From Glutamicibacter mishrai (GTDB lineage Bacteria > Actinomycetota > Actinomycetes > Actinomycetales > Micrococcaceae): a DNA stretch of 64,000 nt. Position 1 is the first letter of the stretch. Each line of letters starts with the position of its first letter. The DNA lies in the NCBI RefSeq assembly GCF_012221945.1, contig NZ_CP032549.1:3162001-3226000 (forward strand), given 5' to 3'. The translations under genes were made by a program, and so were the position numbers. Shown here piece by piece: positions 52,377 to 61,927 of the stretch. Below the pieces are notes generated by a model. That model ran no database searches, was not told where the DNA came from, and saw only the letters and a program-made list of their open reading frames with translations.

Positions 52377-52427
52377 AAGACAACGTCCTTGGCCACCTAA
52401 TTTTGAGGTGGCCAAGGACGTTGTCTT
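52377..52427. terminator. Bidirectional terminator with a 22-bp perfect stem
   Basis: AAGACAACGTCCTTGGCCACCT and its exact complement flank AATTTTG. It separates the convergent unknown gene and the sunset-domain gene; TTATT follows on the plus strand and TTTTCG on the minus strand. Confidence 0.9.
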
Positions 52428-52467
52428 ATTGACGGGCAATCGCTGAAGCTTGAGCTACAGCAAGTTG

Positions 52468-53073
52468 TTAGCGCTTAGAAGCGCGGTAGCCGGCCTTCCG
52501 GGCATCGGAAGTGGTCTTGAAGCACTCTTCAGGCGCAGTGCGAGAGTAGAATGCGCCACCTGGTACGTGGTACTTCCATTCCTTCTTGCTGCCGGTGCGG
52601 TTGCCCTTCACCGGGAAACCCGAAGGGCAGCTGTAGCCTTTGCCATTCATCTTCACTGAGCGCTTGCTTGAAGCCTTCTTGACTGACAAAGACTGGGTTT
52701 TGGTGATCGTTTTGGTCTTGCCCTTGAGCTTGTACTTCACGGTCGTCTTGACCTTGTACGTACCGGCAGCCAATTTGACCGACTTCTTACTCTTGGCAAC
52801 GGTCTTTTTGCCCTTGGTGACTGTCAGGAGTGCTGAATTGATCTGGACGTTCTTGGCCTTGGAATAACTTGGCTTGATCGTAGCCCTTGCTTTGCCCTTG
52901 ACCGTCTTGTTGCTGATCTTCTTAATCGTGACCGGGGCGGTCTTCTTAGCAGCTGCAATGGCAATGCTTGGTGCTGCAGTCGGCTGGGAAGCTGCCGACG
53001 CTACAGAGACACCAGAAAAAGCGAGGGCGCAGGCTGCGATGACAGCAAGCGAAGGCCGAACGATGTTTTTCAT
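52468..53073 (-). CDS. Secreted Lys-rich protein with a C-terminal sunset-like domain
   Basis: The 201-residue product has a signal peptide (LAVIAACALAFSGVSVASAA) and a strongly basic middle (about residues 40-135) with many Lys, Thr and Val residues in beta-like repeats (KTVKGKARATIKPSYSKAK...), then a C-terminal domain of about 50 residues: CPSGFPVKGNR, YHVPGGAFYSRTAPEECF, and ARKAGYRASKR. That pattern matches the small Cys-containing sunset domain found in actinobacterial nucleases and secreted proteins. Its function is unknown; a wall- or polyanion-binding role is inferred from the charge. GAGGAC precedes the ATG. Confidence 0.78.
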   Translation of the reverse strand: MKNIVRPSLAVIAACALAFSGVSVASAASQPTAAPSIAIAAAKKTAPVTIKKISNKTVKGKARATIKPSYSKAKNVQINSALLTVTKGKKTVAKSKKSVKLAAGTYKVKTTVKYKLKGKTKTITKTQSLSVKKASSKRSVKMNGKGYSCPSGFPVKGNRTGSKKEWKYHVPGGAFYSRTAPEECFKTTSDARKAGYRASKR

Positions 53074-53190
53074 TTGTCCTCATGATTCGGAGAGTGAGTG
53101 AAGAACTTGAATGTTCCAGTATTGATTATAATATCAATTTGTCACTGCTCACTAGTGGAAACTCATGTCGCCCTTGGACGATATTGGACG

Positions 53191-54093
53191 TTAAGAACTT
53201 CGCGTATTGACGGTGCGCCCAGCGAAATAGACCCACGCCGCGGCAGCCAATACTGCAGCGCCAGCAAAGACTGACCACCACGGGAAGCCAGGGATTTCGG
53301 GCGCTTTTCCAAGGGCGTTGAGATCTTCAATCGGGGTGGGCAGAATGCGTTGAGCAGTGACCAGCATTCGATGCGAATTGATTCCCAGGGGAGTGCAGGT
53401 CACCAGTGTGGCCAGGTCCTTGCCGTATTGGGGAACCAGCGATTTGGTTTCATCGGGGAGCACTGTTTGGGTTTCGATGACTTGGTAGGACAGCACTTCT
53501 CCGAGGACCTCGATGGTGAAGGTGTCCCCGATTTTCAGTTTGGGCAGATCGTTGAAGAGCGTGGCATCCGGAAGGCCACGGTGTGCTGTAAGCACCGAGT
53601 GTTGCGAGGCTCCGCCAACCGGTAGCGCCGTACCTTCAAGGTGCCCCACGCCGCGTTCCAGGGTCTTGGCATCTGTGCCGTGATAAATGGGAAGATCCAC
53701 GTTAATCGCGGGAATTCTCAACCGGCCCATCAAACCGTCATCCGATACTTTGAGCAGGTCATTGTAGTCTTGGCCGTTGCCTTGCCGCCCGTCGCTGGTA
53801 GGCACGTTGCTCCCAGGTGAGAGCAAAGCGCCGCCGACAAGCTGCTGGTTATATTCGTGTGCTTTGGCCAGCTCCGACTGCAGCCAGTTGGGCTCATCTT
53901 CCGAAATCTCGGCGGAAATCATGCCGATGGTTTTGGATTGGTTGTATTGGGCAAACCAGCTGGCGGTGGACGGATAGAGCAGGGTCAACGCGCCGAGCAG
54001 GAACACGCTGGCAATGACCAAGGTAGCGACGGGCAGCTTCCACCGCCGTTGAGCCTCGGCCGGGCTCGGATCTTTCTCATCCACTGCTGACAT
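53191..54093 (-). CDS. Class C sortase (pilus assembly)
   Basis: This transpeptidase joins LPXTG pilins through Lys residues into a covalent fibre. The 300 residues show an N-terminal membrane helix (TLVIASVFLLGALTLLY), the sortase beta-barrel with the catalytic His in HSVLTAHRGLPDATLFNDL, Cys in LVTCTPLGINSHRMLV and Arg in the same segment, and a C-terminal second membrane helix (WWSVFAGAAVLAAAAWVYFAG). Two membrane segments and the TCTPxGxNxHR signature define class C. The ATG at 54093 has AAGGA upstream; longer frames to 54135 exist. It follows the backbone pilin gene by 143 bases. Confidence 0.95.
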   Translation of the reverse strand: MSAVDEKDPSPAEAQRRWKLPVATLVIASVFLLGALTLLYPSTASWFAQYNQSKTIGMISAEISEDEPNWLQSELAKAHEYNQQLVGGALLSPGSNVPTSDGRQGNGQDYNDLLKVSDDGLMGRLRIPAINVDLPIYHGTDAKTLERGVGHLEGTALPVGGASQHSVLTAHRGLPDATLFNDLPKLKIGDTFTIEVLGEVLSYQVIETQTVLPDETKSLVPQYGKDLATLVTCTPLGINSHRMLVTAQRILPTPIEDLNALGKAPEIPGFPWWSVFAGAAVLAAAAWVYFAGRTVNTRSS

Positions 54094-54236
54094 AGTCGGT
54101 TCCTTCATCGGTGCTTTTCGGACGTGCGGCCACATCGGTGGTTGTCGGGCTGAAGGTTTAATTGCGGAAGTGGGAGAACGAGCAAATCTCGTCCTCCCAC
54201 TCCTACCGCTTGGCTAGGCCACGCTGTTGGTCGGGC

Positions 54237-55640
54237 TTATTCAGCGCGACGCTGGCGTGCTCGACGCTGTACCAGAACTGCGCCACCGGCTACGGCCATC
54301 AGGCCGATACCTGCCAGGGTGAACAGCAAGGTACCTTGTGCACCGGTCAATGGAAGATCCGGTCCGTCAGCCTTGTGGTTCGTGATCGTTGGTTCAGCGG
54401 TTGCGCCCGCGGTGACATCGATTTTGGTCCACGGATTGGCGGGGAGGACGAAGCCTGCTGGGGCCACAATTTCCCGGACCCAGAAGTCTTCGGTGACATC
54501 TTCATCAATGCCAACGTGGACCTGCCATACGATCACGCCAAGGTCGTTCGTGGTGCCGGTGGCGATGGGATCGCCCTCTGGTTCGCCATTTACTGGAGCG
54601 GATCCATAGAGCTCGAACTTGGCTCCTGGCAGGATCGCGTCGCTTTCATCGGTCTTGGTGAGCTCGATGGTTCCGAGGTTCGTATTGGCTGGATCCTCAA
54701 CGGTGGTGCCATTGATGGTCAGGGTTGCGTTGTTAACAACCTTGCCGCCGGTTGGAATTGTGTTCACAGTTGTTACCAGTTCGATGGAGAAGGTGGCTTC
54801 CCCTGCAAGATCCAGCTTGGCCAGTCCTGACTCGGTCAGTGAAATCTCGGACTTGTCGTCCGAAACCGTGTAGTCGGCCGCTTCAATGGCCTCACCGTTG
54901 AGCATCAAGCTGCCCCAGGAAACGAAAGTCAGCTCCGCAGGCAGCACATCGGTCAAGGTGAAGGACTCGTATGGCAGTTCCGAAGCAGGAACGATCGTGT
55001 CCAGGGTCCACGTCACCTCGTCGCCCAAAAGCAGGGCTTCGGTGTCAACCGTCTTGGTCAAATTGATTTCATTGAGCACATTCTTCGGGTACACGTGAAC
55101 GTTGTAGTTCCATGAACCGTCTTCGTTCGGGTAGGGAACGGTGACCCAGAATGGATCGTGCTTCTGTGCGATCAAGTTATCGCCCGACTTGGTCTCGGTG
55201 ACCAGGTAGAGTCCCAAGTTCAGCCCGGTGAAGGTGGCTACGCCCGCGGCATCGGTAGTAACTGCGGTGTTGGTGCCCAACGAATACTCTGCCGAGGGCA
55301 GCGACGGTGCCGTACCGGCATTCGTGACTGCTTCGGAGAGTTCCCATCCTTCAGCGGTGCTCAGGTCAATTGGTGCGCCGTTGTGCAGTACCGGCTGCAA
55401 GGTGAATTCAACACCGAGCAGTTCCTTATCCAGACCTGGATCAGGAGTGATTTCGGTACCATCGCCCTGCTCGCCTGGTACGGCTGAAGACTTGTGGACA
55501 CTAATCGAGCCTGTCTGTGCCGGATCAATGCCCGGCGCGTCGTCGGCAGCTGCGGCGGTGGCCCCCAAAAACCCCGCCCCAACCAGCGCCAGTGCGCTAG
55601 CTCCGGCAATCAATTTGCCGAGTCGTTGTTCGCTGAACAC
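54237..55640 (-). CDS. Backbone pilin, LPXTG type (SpaH/EbpB-like)
   Basis: The 467-residue protein is exported by a signal peptide (LIAGASALALVGAGFLGATAAAA) and polymerised by the adjacent sortase. The pilin motif is WNYNVHVYPKN near residue 180, whose Lys should form the bond to the next subunit. Cna-B/SpaA-like domains with possible internal isopeptide bonds follow (VNEINLTKTVDTEALLLGDE; an E-box-like FWVREIVAPAGF near 395). The sorting signal is LPLTG at residues 429-433, then a hydrophobic helix and a basic tail. The GTG start has GAGGAG five bases upstream. Confidence 0.94.
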   Translation of the reverse strand: MFSEQRLGKLIAGASALALVGAGFLGATAAAADDAPGIDPAQTGSISVHKSSAVPGEQGDGTEITPDPGLDKELLGVEFTLQPVLHNGAPIDLSTAEGWELSEAVTNAGTAPSLPSAEYSLGTNTAVTTDAAGVATFTGLNLGLYLVTETKSGDNLIAQKHDPFWVTVPYPNEDGSWNYNVHVYPKNVLNEINLTKTVDTEALLLGDEVTWTLDTIVPASELPYESFTLTDVLPAELTFVSWGSLMLNGEAIEAADYTVSDDKSEISLTESGLAKLDLAGEATFSIELVTTVNTIPTGGKVVNNATLTINGTTVEDPANTNLGTIELTKTDESDAILPGAKFELYGSAPVNGEPEGDPIATGTTNDLGVIVWQVHVGIDEDVTEDFWVREIVAPAGFVLPANPWTKIDVTAGATAEPTITNHKADGPDLPLTGAQGTLLFTLAGIGLMAVAGGAVLVQRRARQRRAE

Positions 55641-55728
55641 AATTACTCCTCATATATAAAATGCGAATGATTGCGGTACCGGCCCCCAAGTACTACCGGT
55701 ACCGCGGTTTATTTGGCAGTTCGTGAAT

Positions 55729-58695
55729 CTAGCGGATCATTCGATCGCGCCGCGTCTTCCAGAACCTGCCCCCTAGTACGCTCAACCCCAAGATCAAGAT
55801 TCCTGCGCCTAGAAGATATACGTGGTCACGTCCCAAACCACCGGTGAGCGGAAGGGTGGGACCGACCTGCTGTTCGTTGACGACGGCTGCAAGCTCTACC
55901 TGCAATGCTTCGCCTTGAACAGTGAACTCATGGATGGTGTCATCCCGTTGGTACCCCGGAGGTGCCAGCAATTCGGCTAGGGTGTAGTCGCCCCATGCCA
56001 GGTTCTCGATTGAGAACTTGCCAGCTGCCGGATCCCGGTCCAGGCCCTCGCACGGTTCCTCGATGCAGTCGGTGATTTCCACTGCTTGCGAGTTATCGCC
56101 TGCCGGTCCGGTGAGAGTCCATGTTGCGCCAGCCAGCAACCGATCCTGCACGTCGGTTTTCGTCCATGTAACCGAGCCTGGCTTGGCAGTGTTGACGATG
56201 GTGCAGGTCGCTGCCTGGCCCAAGTCCAATGAGATTGAATCAGCATCTGATTGATTGCCCGTTCCGGTGCAGCTCCATTCGCCAGCTTCGTAGCCGGCAG
56301 GGCCCGATTCGTTGAGAGTGTAGCTGCCTGCGGTTACCGAAGCCTCGGTGACTGCCGGTTCGCCCGTGACTCCGGAAACCGTGATGGAAGGATCTTCGGA
56401 ATTGGTTGCCGTCAAAGTCCAATCGGAAACCGTGGACGTGCCAGAGAACTCTTCATTATCCAAGTCTTTGACCAGAGTCAGCTGCTGTACGCAGTCGACG
56501 GTATTGACCACTTCAATCACATTCGGATCCGGTGTCACCGTCATGGTGTGCGTAATCTGGTCTGTCTCGCCGTCGTTGATTGATGTCGACACCGTGCAAA
56601 GCTCAGGAAGATCTGACACAGTTTCGCTGATTGCCACTTCGTCTCCGACCAGGAAGCCGGTGATTGGAGCGTCAAACTGGCTCTCGGACCCATCAACCGT
56701 CAGCTGGGCCTGGCCAACAGGTTGGTCGCCGTGGGCGTATTCCTCGCCATTGACGATCCACTGCTTTGTCACGGTCAATGCGACTTCTGCGGTGTTGGTG
56801 AGGGTACAGGTGATTTTGTCGCCTGCATTGATGACCACGGAGTTCGTTTCCGATACGGGATGCGAGTCCCCACAGTCAACGCTGGTCAGCTGGTAGCCAG
56901 TCGTGCCATCCGATTCAGACAAGGTGTATTCACCGGGCGTAACCGGGGCGTTTGTCACCGATTCTTCACCTGTGGCTCCGGCAAGGGGAGTAGGACCATC
57001 AGCCTCCAAGGTCCAGCTTTCCGGTGCGGCTTCGCCAACAACTTTCTTGACCAGTGTCAGCTCAGTGCACGTGACCGTGTTGGTTACCAGATAGCTGTTC
57101 TTACCGACGGAGAGGGTGTGCTGTCCCAGGTCTCCCGAGGCTTCGTAAGTGCATCCTTCAGGGACCTGAACATTGGTCTCTGCCACGGTGACCGTCTGCT
57201 CCGAGTAGTATCGGGTGTTATCACTCTCGGTGACATATTCCGTGCCGAATGTTGCTGCGTCCTGGCCCGTGAGCTCTAGCGTTGCATCGAATCCCTCTGG
57301 CTGATCGCCATGCGAGTAGTCCTGGCCATCAATAACCCACGACTTGTCGACTACAACGCTGGAACAGGTACTTGGAATATTGAGCGAAATGGGTGCTACC
57401 CAGTCCTTGAGGGCCGAAGCATCGCCAGAAGCGCTGGAACGAATATTCAGGGTGCCGTAATTGCCGCTGCAGTCGGCTGTACCAAATAGTGCCGTCAGGT
57501 TCACCGCGAATTCTGCAAAGAGGTTAGGCTCAAGGTCAGCAGTGCCACTGAAGTTCTTGATGACACCTGTATTTGCCATGCCTGTGAAGCCGGCGGTGCT
57601 CGGTAGCACTGTCCAAAAACCAGTGGTGGCACTAGTTGAGGTCCAGGTGTAGGCCTTGTCCAGAAGTAGGTCGTTTTGTCCGTTCTGGTTGACCGAAAGC
57701 CTCAGGTCGCCTGTGCTTCGCGTCGGGCTAGGCGAGGCGGCACTTGAGTTCGGCAGAGCGTTCAGTTCGATGACAAGCTGAGCTGTGCCGTTGCCGGTTT
57801 CTCTTTCGAATCCAAGGTATGCGTAGACATCGGTACCGATGGTGCGTTGCAAGGCATAAACATTGTGAATGTCGTTCTTGTCGCCGGCTGTATTTGTTCC
57901 GCCAGACTCACTCGAGTCCCAAGGCCAGGTACCTTCGCTGACGCCGTTGGTAAATTGCGTTGAGTCGTTTACGCCGTCGTTGGCAGTTGGCTGTGTCAAT
58001 ACCGAGGACCAGTCGTCTTTGACGTTGGAACACAGGTTTCCGTCGATCTCAAAGTTCCCAACGAACCTCGGATTGAACTGCGTGGAGCAATCCGCTGCGG
58101 CTGCACCAAGTGCCAGGTTTTTTGCAGCCGGCGTTGGCGACGGGCTAGGCGAAGGAGTTGGTGATGTCTCGAAAGCGGACTCTGTTGCAGAAGCCGATTG
58201 TTTGGTCGAAGTCGTGCTGGTTGGCTCAGGCGAGGCTGTTTTCCCAGGGCTCTTGCTTGAAGCCGAAGGCTCACTCGGAACGCTAGAGACCAATGTTGCC
58301 TTTGGCGATTCGACGGGAACCGCAGAGAATGTAGCCGTTGGCGCCTTGCTGACTTCGGGTTCGGCTTCGCGCTCGGGTTCATCAGTGCTGGAACTCTCGA
58401 CCGCAGACGCAGAAGCGGACTCCACCTGGATGGACCGTGGAGTACTTTTCAGCGAGATTTCGCTGGACACCTTGGGCGTGGCCGGAATGCTTGGTTCGGT
58501 AGCAGCGCTTTCCGATGCTGTCGGCTCGCTAGGGGCCGACGACGCAGTTATGGAAGTAGCAGCAGACATTGCCAACGCAAGCGTCGCCACAGAAAGAGCT
58601 CTCCACTGCCGTGAGCGTAGAGGCTTCTGTATCAATTGTTCACGGCGACATTTACGTCGGCGCGCAATTCTGTCCCCAACAGGATTGCCAAACAC
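55729..58695 (-). CDS. Large LPXTG pilus tip/adhesin protein
   Basis: The 988-residue surface protein begins with a long basic region and signal peptide (ALSVATLALAMSAATSITASSA, near residue 35-60), followed by a Ser/Thr/Pro/Glu-rich stalk of about 140 residues. A globular domain (about 195-440) without recognised motif comes next, then several repeated beta domains of DUF5979/Cna-B type (WIVNGEEYAHGDQP and WVIDGQDYSHGDQPEG are clear internal repeats) and a final SpaA-like domain with the E-box YTLAELLAPPGY. The sorting signal LPLTG is at residues 948-952. It lacks a YPKN motif, so it should cap the fibre. Start: GTG with GGGGA upstream. Confidence 0.88.
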   Translation of the reverse strand: MFGNPVGDRIARRRKCRREQLIQKPLRSRQWRALSVATLALAMSAATSITASSAPSEPTASESAATEPSIPATPKVSSEISLKSTPRSIQVESASASAVESSSTDEPEREAEPEVSKAPTATFSAVPVESPKATLVSSVPSEPSASSKSPGKTASPEPTSTTSTKQSASATESAFETSPTPSPSPSPTPAAKNLALGAAAADCSTQFNPRFVGNFEIDGNLCSNVKDDWSSVLTQPTANDGVNDSTQFTNGVSEGTWPWDSSESGGTNTAGDKNDIHNVYALQRTIGTDVYAYLGFERETGNGTAQLVIELNALPNSSAASPSPTRSTGDLRLSVNQNGQNDLLLDKAYTWTSTSATTGFWTVLPSTAGFTGMANTGVIKNFSGTADLEPNLFAEFAVNLTALFGTADCSGNYGTLNIRSSASGDASALKDWVAPISLNIPSTCSSVVVDKSWVIDGQDYSHGDQPEGFDATLELTGQDAATFGTEYVTESDNTRYYSEQTVTVAETNVQVPEGCTYEASGDLGQHTLSVGKNSYLVTNTVTCTELTLVKKVVGEAAPESWTLEADGPTPLAGATGEESVTNAPVTPGEYTLSESDGTTGYQLTSVDCGDSHPVSETNSVVINAGDKITCTLTNTAEVALTVTKQWIVNGEEYAHGDQPVGQAQLTVDGSESQFDAPITGFLVGDEVAISETVSDLPELCTVSTSINDGETDQITHTMTVTPDPNVIEVVNTVDCVQQLTLVKDLDNEEFSGTSTVSDWTLTATNSEDPSITVSGVTGEPAVTEASVTAGSYTLNESGPAGYEAGEWSCTGTGNQSDADSISLDLGQAATCTIVNTAKPGSVTWTKTDVQDRLLAGATWTLTGPAGDNSQAVEITDCIEEPCEGLDRDPAAGKFSIENLAWGDYTLAELLAPPGYQRDDTIHEFTVQGEALQVELAAVVNEQQVGPTLPLTGGLGRDHVYLLGAGILILGLSVLGGRFWKTRRDRMIR

Positions 58696-59811
58696 TAGAT
58701 TTCCCCAAATTTTAGTGTGGAAGCTGTACAGGTCAATCCTTGTGAACGCGTTTAAGCGTGACGCATTACCGGAGTCTTCATCGATTATGAATATTCGGTA
58801 CTACTTGCCGTTCAATCCCCAAGATAGAACGGCCGGCCCCAAGTTTTTGCTGAACTAACCAGCTTCCGTGCGAGTGTTGTAATCGTCAGCGTATACACCC
58901 GCTGAGGTTTCGTCAATATTGTTTTTAAATACGACATAATGCGATCGAAAAGTTCGTTACATTGTGTCTTTTTTCATTTTTAAAACCACCCAGTTCTGGG
59001 CGCTGTGGTTTTCCGAGGAGGCTTACGTTTCAGTAGACATATAACTTTTTAGATGGAAGTAATGGCGATCCTGGTGGTGGCACTGGAAGCATCTAAACCG
59101 TCGGTGGGCCAAAGTATCATACGCCCGCTTCACTAGATTGTTAGCGCTTGATCTAAAGCCGCAAACGCCAACGAGGGGCCGGCAAGTGCTAGATCCGCGT
59201 AGTTCGTGATTGCTGCACGATGCCGTCGAATCGCATCGGTGCGCTATGAAATAGTTTACTAGGAATTTAAGTAGGGGTGGTTGTCCTGTGAGAGTGGTAT
59301 GCGAGATCTCTCCGGAAATGTTCCTCTTGGTTGTGAAAGAAGCAAGTCAATTTATCTTCCACGGATGGGCGTTTGTTGGCACTTTTTATGTCAAGAATAT
59401 TCGCAGAATTATTATTGATTATCGAAATTAATCCTGCCGTTAATCTCAAGGTTGTTGGAGCATCGGCGGATTCGAGCTGGATAACATTCTCGATCGTTGG
59501 AGAAATTGAATAAGGCCTCTAGAGATGTGTTCCTTCTTGGCCCCATCGAAAGGATCAAGGTGCGATGAGGGCATGGTCTGCGGCTTATTGGGTTCTTGGA
59601 GATGTCCTAATGTTCAGCCCACTGCCGGTCTCGTTGCAGGTCAGGGTAATTTGAGTCCTCTGTCTCGCCGGTGCGCAACCGATCGGGCGAAAATACTGAA
59701 ACTGAAGAATCTGGCAGCGAAATAGATTAATTGAATCAGTGTCTGGAGTATCAGGATCATTCCAGAACATGTTGTTAGACTCCGACAAACCAAGCGACTC
59801 TGAGGAATAAA
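58696..59811. other. AT-rich 1.1-kb stretch without a supported gene
   Basis: All frames here are short or unlike coding sequence. The part next to the pilus locus should carry its promoter on the minus strand. At 58982-59012 AAAACCAC...GTGGTTTT, with an inner CCAG/CTGG, forms an orphan terminator-like hairpin preceded by TTTTTTCATTTTT. The base composition is clearly lower in GC than the rest of the window, as in non-coding or decayed sequence. Confidence 0.6.
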
Positions 59812-60510
59812 ATGAACGCGAGTAATTACGATCAATTCGCCGCGGCGTACGCCATTGAGAACGAATCCAGTCTCCTTAATGCCTACTATGAACGGCCCGC
59901 CATGCTCGAATTGGCCGCTGAGGTGAAGTGGCGACGGATATTAGATATCGGTTGTGGGGCTGGGGTGTTAGCCCAGGAGCTCATTGCTAGGGGTGCCACC
60001 GTAAGCGGCTTCGACGCAAGCCAGGAAATGATTGCACTTGCCCGTAAACGACTTGGCGACTCGGCCGACCTTCGCGTCTCACGGTTAGGGGAGCAGCTTC
60101 CCTATGAAGACGGAAGCTTTGATGACGCCGTGGCATCCCTTGTATTCCATTATTTGCCGGACTGGTCTTTGGCGCTGCGAGAAATCCGTCGTGTACTCAA
60201 GCCCCGCGGGAGGCTGATCATGTCGGTCAACCACCCGATTCTCTATCCTTGGAACCATAAGGGGTCGGACTATTTCAAGGTGACCGAATACAGCGACGAG
60301 GTCAACCTCAACGGAGAATCACACGAGCTGACATATTGGCATTACCCTTTGCACGTGATGGCGTCTGCAGTACTTGAGGCAGGGTTCTCCATTGAAAGGA
60401 TTTGGGAACCGCCATATTCGAAGCACGCGCCTACGGAAGTAGTTCCGGAGGCTCTGCGCGATCGCGAAGCCTTCCTGAGCTTCCTCTTTTTTGAGTTGAA
60501 ATCCAAGTAG
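59812..60510 (+). CDS. Class I SAM-dependent methyltransferase
   Basis: The 232-residue protein has the methyltransferase motifs in order: motif I ILDIGCGAGVLAQEL (residues 43-57), the acidic residue ending beta2 in VSGFDASQEMIALARKRL (near 65), QLPYEDGSFDDAVASLVFHYLPDW (near 95-120) and LKPRGRLIMSVNHP (near 135). This is the UbiE/COQ5-like small-molecule type. The substrate is unknown. GAGGAATAAA precedes the ATG. It is monocistronic, 183 bases from the next gene. Confidence 0.92.
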   Translation: MNASNYDQFAAAYAIENESSLLNAYYERPAMLELAAEVKWRRILDIGCGAGVLAQELIARGATVSGFDASQEMIALARKRLGDSADLRVSRLGEQLPYEDGSFDDAVASLVFHYLPDWSLALREIRRVLKPRGRLIMSVNHPILYPWNHKGSDYFKVTEYSDEVNLNGESHELTYWHYPLHVMASAVLEAGFSIERIWEPPYSKHAPTEVVPEALRDREAFLSFLFFELKSK

Positions 60511-60692
60511 GCGTCGAGCAACTGCGAATGCGCTGGAACTCCAATCAGGCGGTTGGTGCGGATCCTGGCTACCAAAACTGTCCAGTTGGTTGCCTTGGAT
60601 CATCTGCGGGCTGAGGATATGGCCAGACAGGGAATGATCATCGTCGTTTTCAGACCGCAGGCGGTTATTGAGCTGAACTGTAGACTGACGCC

Positions 60693-61469
60693 ATGGTCAA
60701 AATAAATGCTCTTACTGAATATGCCGACGATGACGGAAACTCGATCGAGTCGCCATCCCTTTTCGACAAGGACATCAACATCACCATCCGTGGCAAGAAC
60801 AACCGGATCGTCATTGATGAGAAGGCTCGCATCGGAAAACTGACTCTTGTCATGGATTGTGACAATGGAACACTGATCGTCGGACCCAGCTCCAAAAAAG
60901 CGCTGCAGATGAACATCCGCATCGGCGAGGATTCGATTGTCAAGATCGGCGCTAACGTCACGACGACCTCGATGCCTATAGTCAGTGCTGTTGAGGGGTC
61001 GACGGTCAGTTTTGGCGACGATGTCATGATTGCCAGCCAAAATCAGTTCCGAGCAGATGACGGACATCCAATCTTCGACATCGCCACGGGCAAAAGAGTC
61101 AATCCCGCGAAAGACATCATTGTCGGGAACCATGTGTGGATCGGTGCCAAGGCAACGCTGCTGGGAGGAGCCAAGATTGGCGACGGCTCGGTCATCGGCT
61201 TTGGAAGCATTGTGACCAAGGAAATCCCGAACAATGTCATCGCCGTCGGGTCGCCCGCGAAAGTAGTTCGCAAGAATATCGCCTGGGAACGCCCCCATCT
61301 GTCATTCGTTGCGCCGCCGTACAAGCCGGATGTCTCGACGGTCAAGAAGTCGGAGAAGTATTGGAACGCGACGGTCGACCTGCATCATCCGCAGGTAGTC
61401 AAGAAATCCCTGACCCTATTCGGGCGGATCATGAAGAAGCTCGGATATCAGAAAATAACCAAGAGCTGA
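60693..61469 (+). CDS. Hexapeptide-repeat (left-handed beta-helix) acyltransferase
   Basis: The 258-residue protein shows imperfect hexapeptide repeats through the middle and the acetyltransferase signature IIVGNHVWIGAKATLLGGAKIGDGSVIGFGSIVTKEIPNNVIAVGSPAKVVRKNI (about residues 148-200), in which PAK-V marks the end of the helix. It likely transfers acetyl or another acyl group to a sugar or polysaccharide precursor, as in capsule or wall polymer genes, although no such cluster is adjacent. The C-terminal 60 residues form a charged extension. Confidence 0.9.
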   Translation: MVKINALTEYADDDGNSIESPSLFDKDINITIRGKNNRIVIDEKARIGKLTLVMDCDNGTLIVGPSSKKALQMNIRIGEDSIVKIGANVTTTSMPIVSAVEGSTVSFGDDVMIASQNQFRADDGHPIFDIATGKRVNPAKDIIVGNHVWIGAKATLLGGAKIGDGSVIGFGSIVTKEIPNNVIAVGSPAKVVRKNIAWERPHLSFVAPPYKPDVSTVKKSEKYWNATVDLHHPQVVKKSLTLFGRIMKKLGYQKITKS

Positions 61470-61785
61470 CATCCGCTGCGTTCTGCTTCAACCCAAGACC
61501 AGCCGGAACAAGGCCGTTGATTCCAACTACCGCCCAATGCGGTTTCTCGTGGTGAACAGCTAACTGAATGACGCCACGCGATTGCTGCGTGCCTTTGTTG
61601 CGGGTGGCATCGGGGAGGAAGTGGGCTGGAATGTAGAAATCGATCCGTGATGGGGTGCAATTGACATGCCGTTGCACCGTAATTTCCGTTGGATCAACGG
61701 CACTTATCGCAAGAGCCAACCGTCCCCTGAAATCCGGATACGGCGGATCAGTGTCACATTCTATGTAATAAGTGAAAGTTTTCAC
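61429..61785 (-). CDS. Possible small protein of unknown function (uncertain)
   Basis: This minus-strand frame reads from a GTG at 61785 (MKTFTYYIECDTDPPYPDF...) to a stop at 61429, 118 residues, and fills most of the gap between the acyltransferase and serA. Its amino-acid make-up looks protein-like (FYIPAHFLPDA, HWAVVGINGLVPAGLG), and third positions lean to C/G in the second half, but no motif is recognised and the ribosome-binding site is weak. It overlaps the convergent acyltransferase by 41 bases. It could be spurious. Confidence 0.35.
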   Translation of the reverse strand: MKTFTYYIECDTDPPYPDFRGRLALAISAVDPTEITVQRHVNCTPSRIDFYIPAHFLPDATRNKGTQQSRGVIQLAVHHEKPHWAVVGINGLVPAGLGLKQNAADVSSWLFSDIRASS

Positions 61786-61927
61786 AAAGTAGGGTTTTCT
61801 CTGCGTAACATGCGTGATTTCGCACCAAAACGAAGGATACATAGGGTTACGCTTGATTCGACGGCAGACGCTAAAAACTGCTGTCTTGCAAGCATCAGCC
61901 CTATGAAATCGCAAAGGTGCCACACCC

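Noticed and set aside
59525..59725. Short frames in the AT-rich gap upstream of the methyltransferase gene
   Set aside because: Short, with poor ribosome-binding sites and no recognisable motif.
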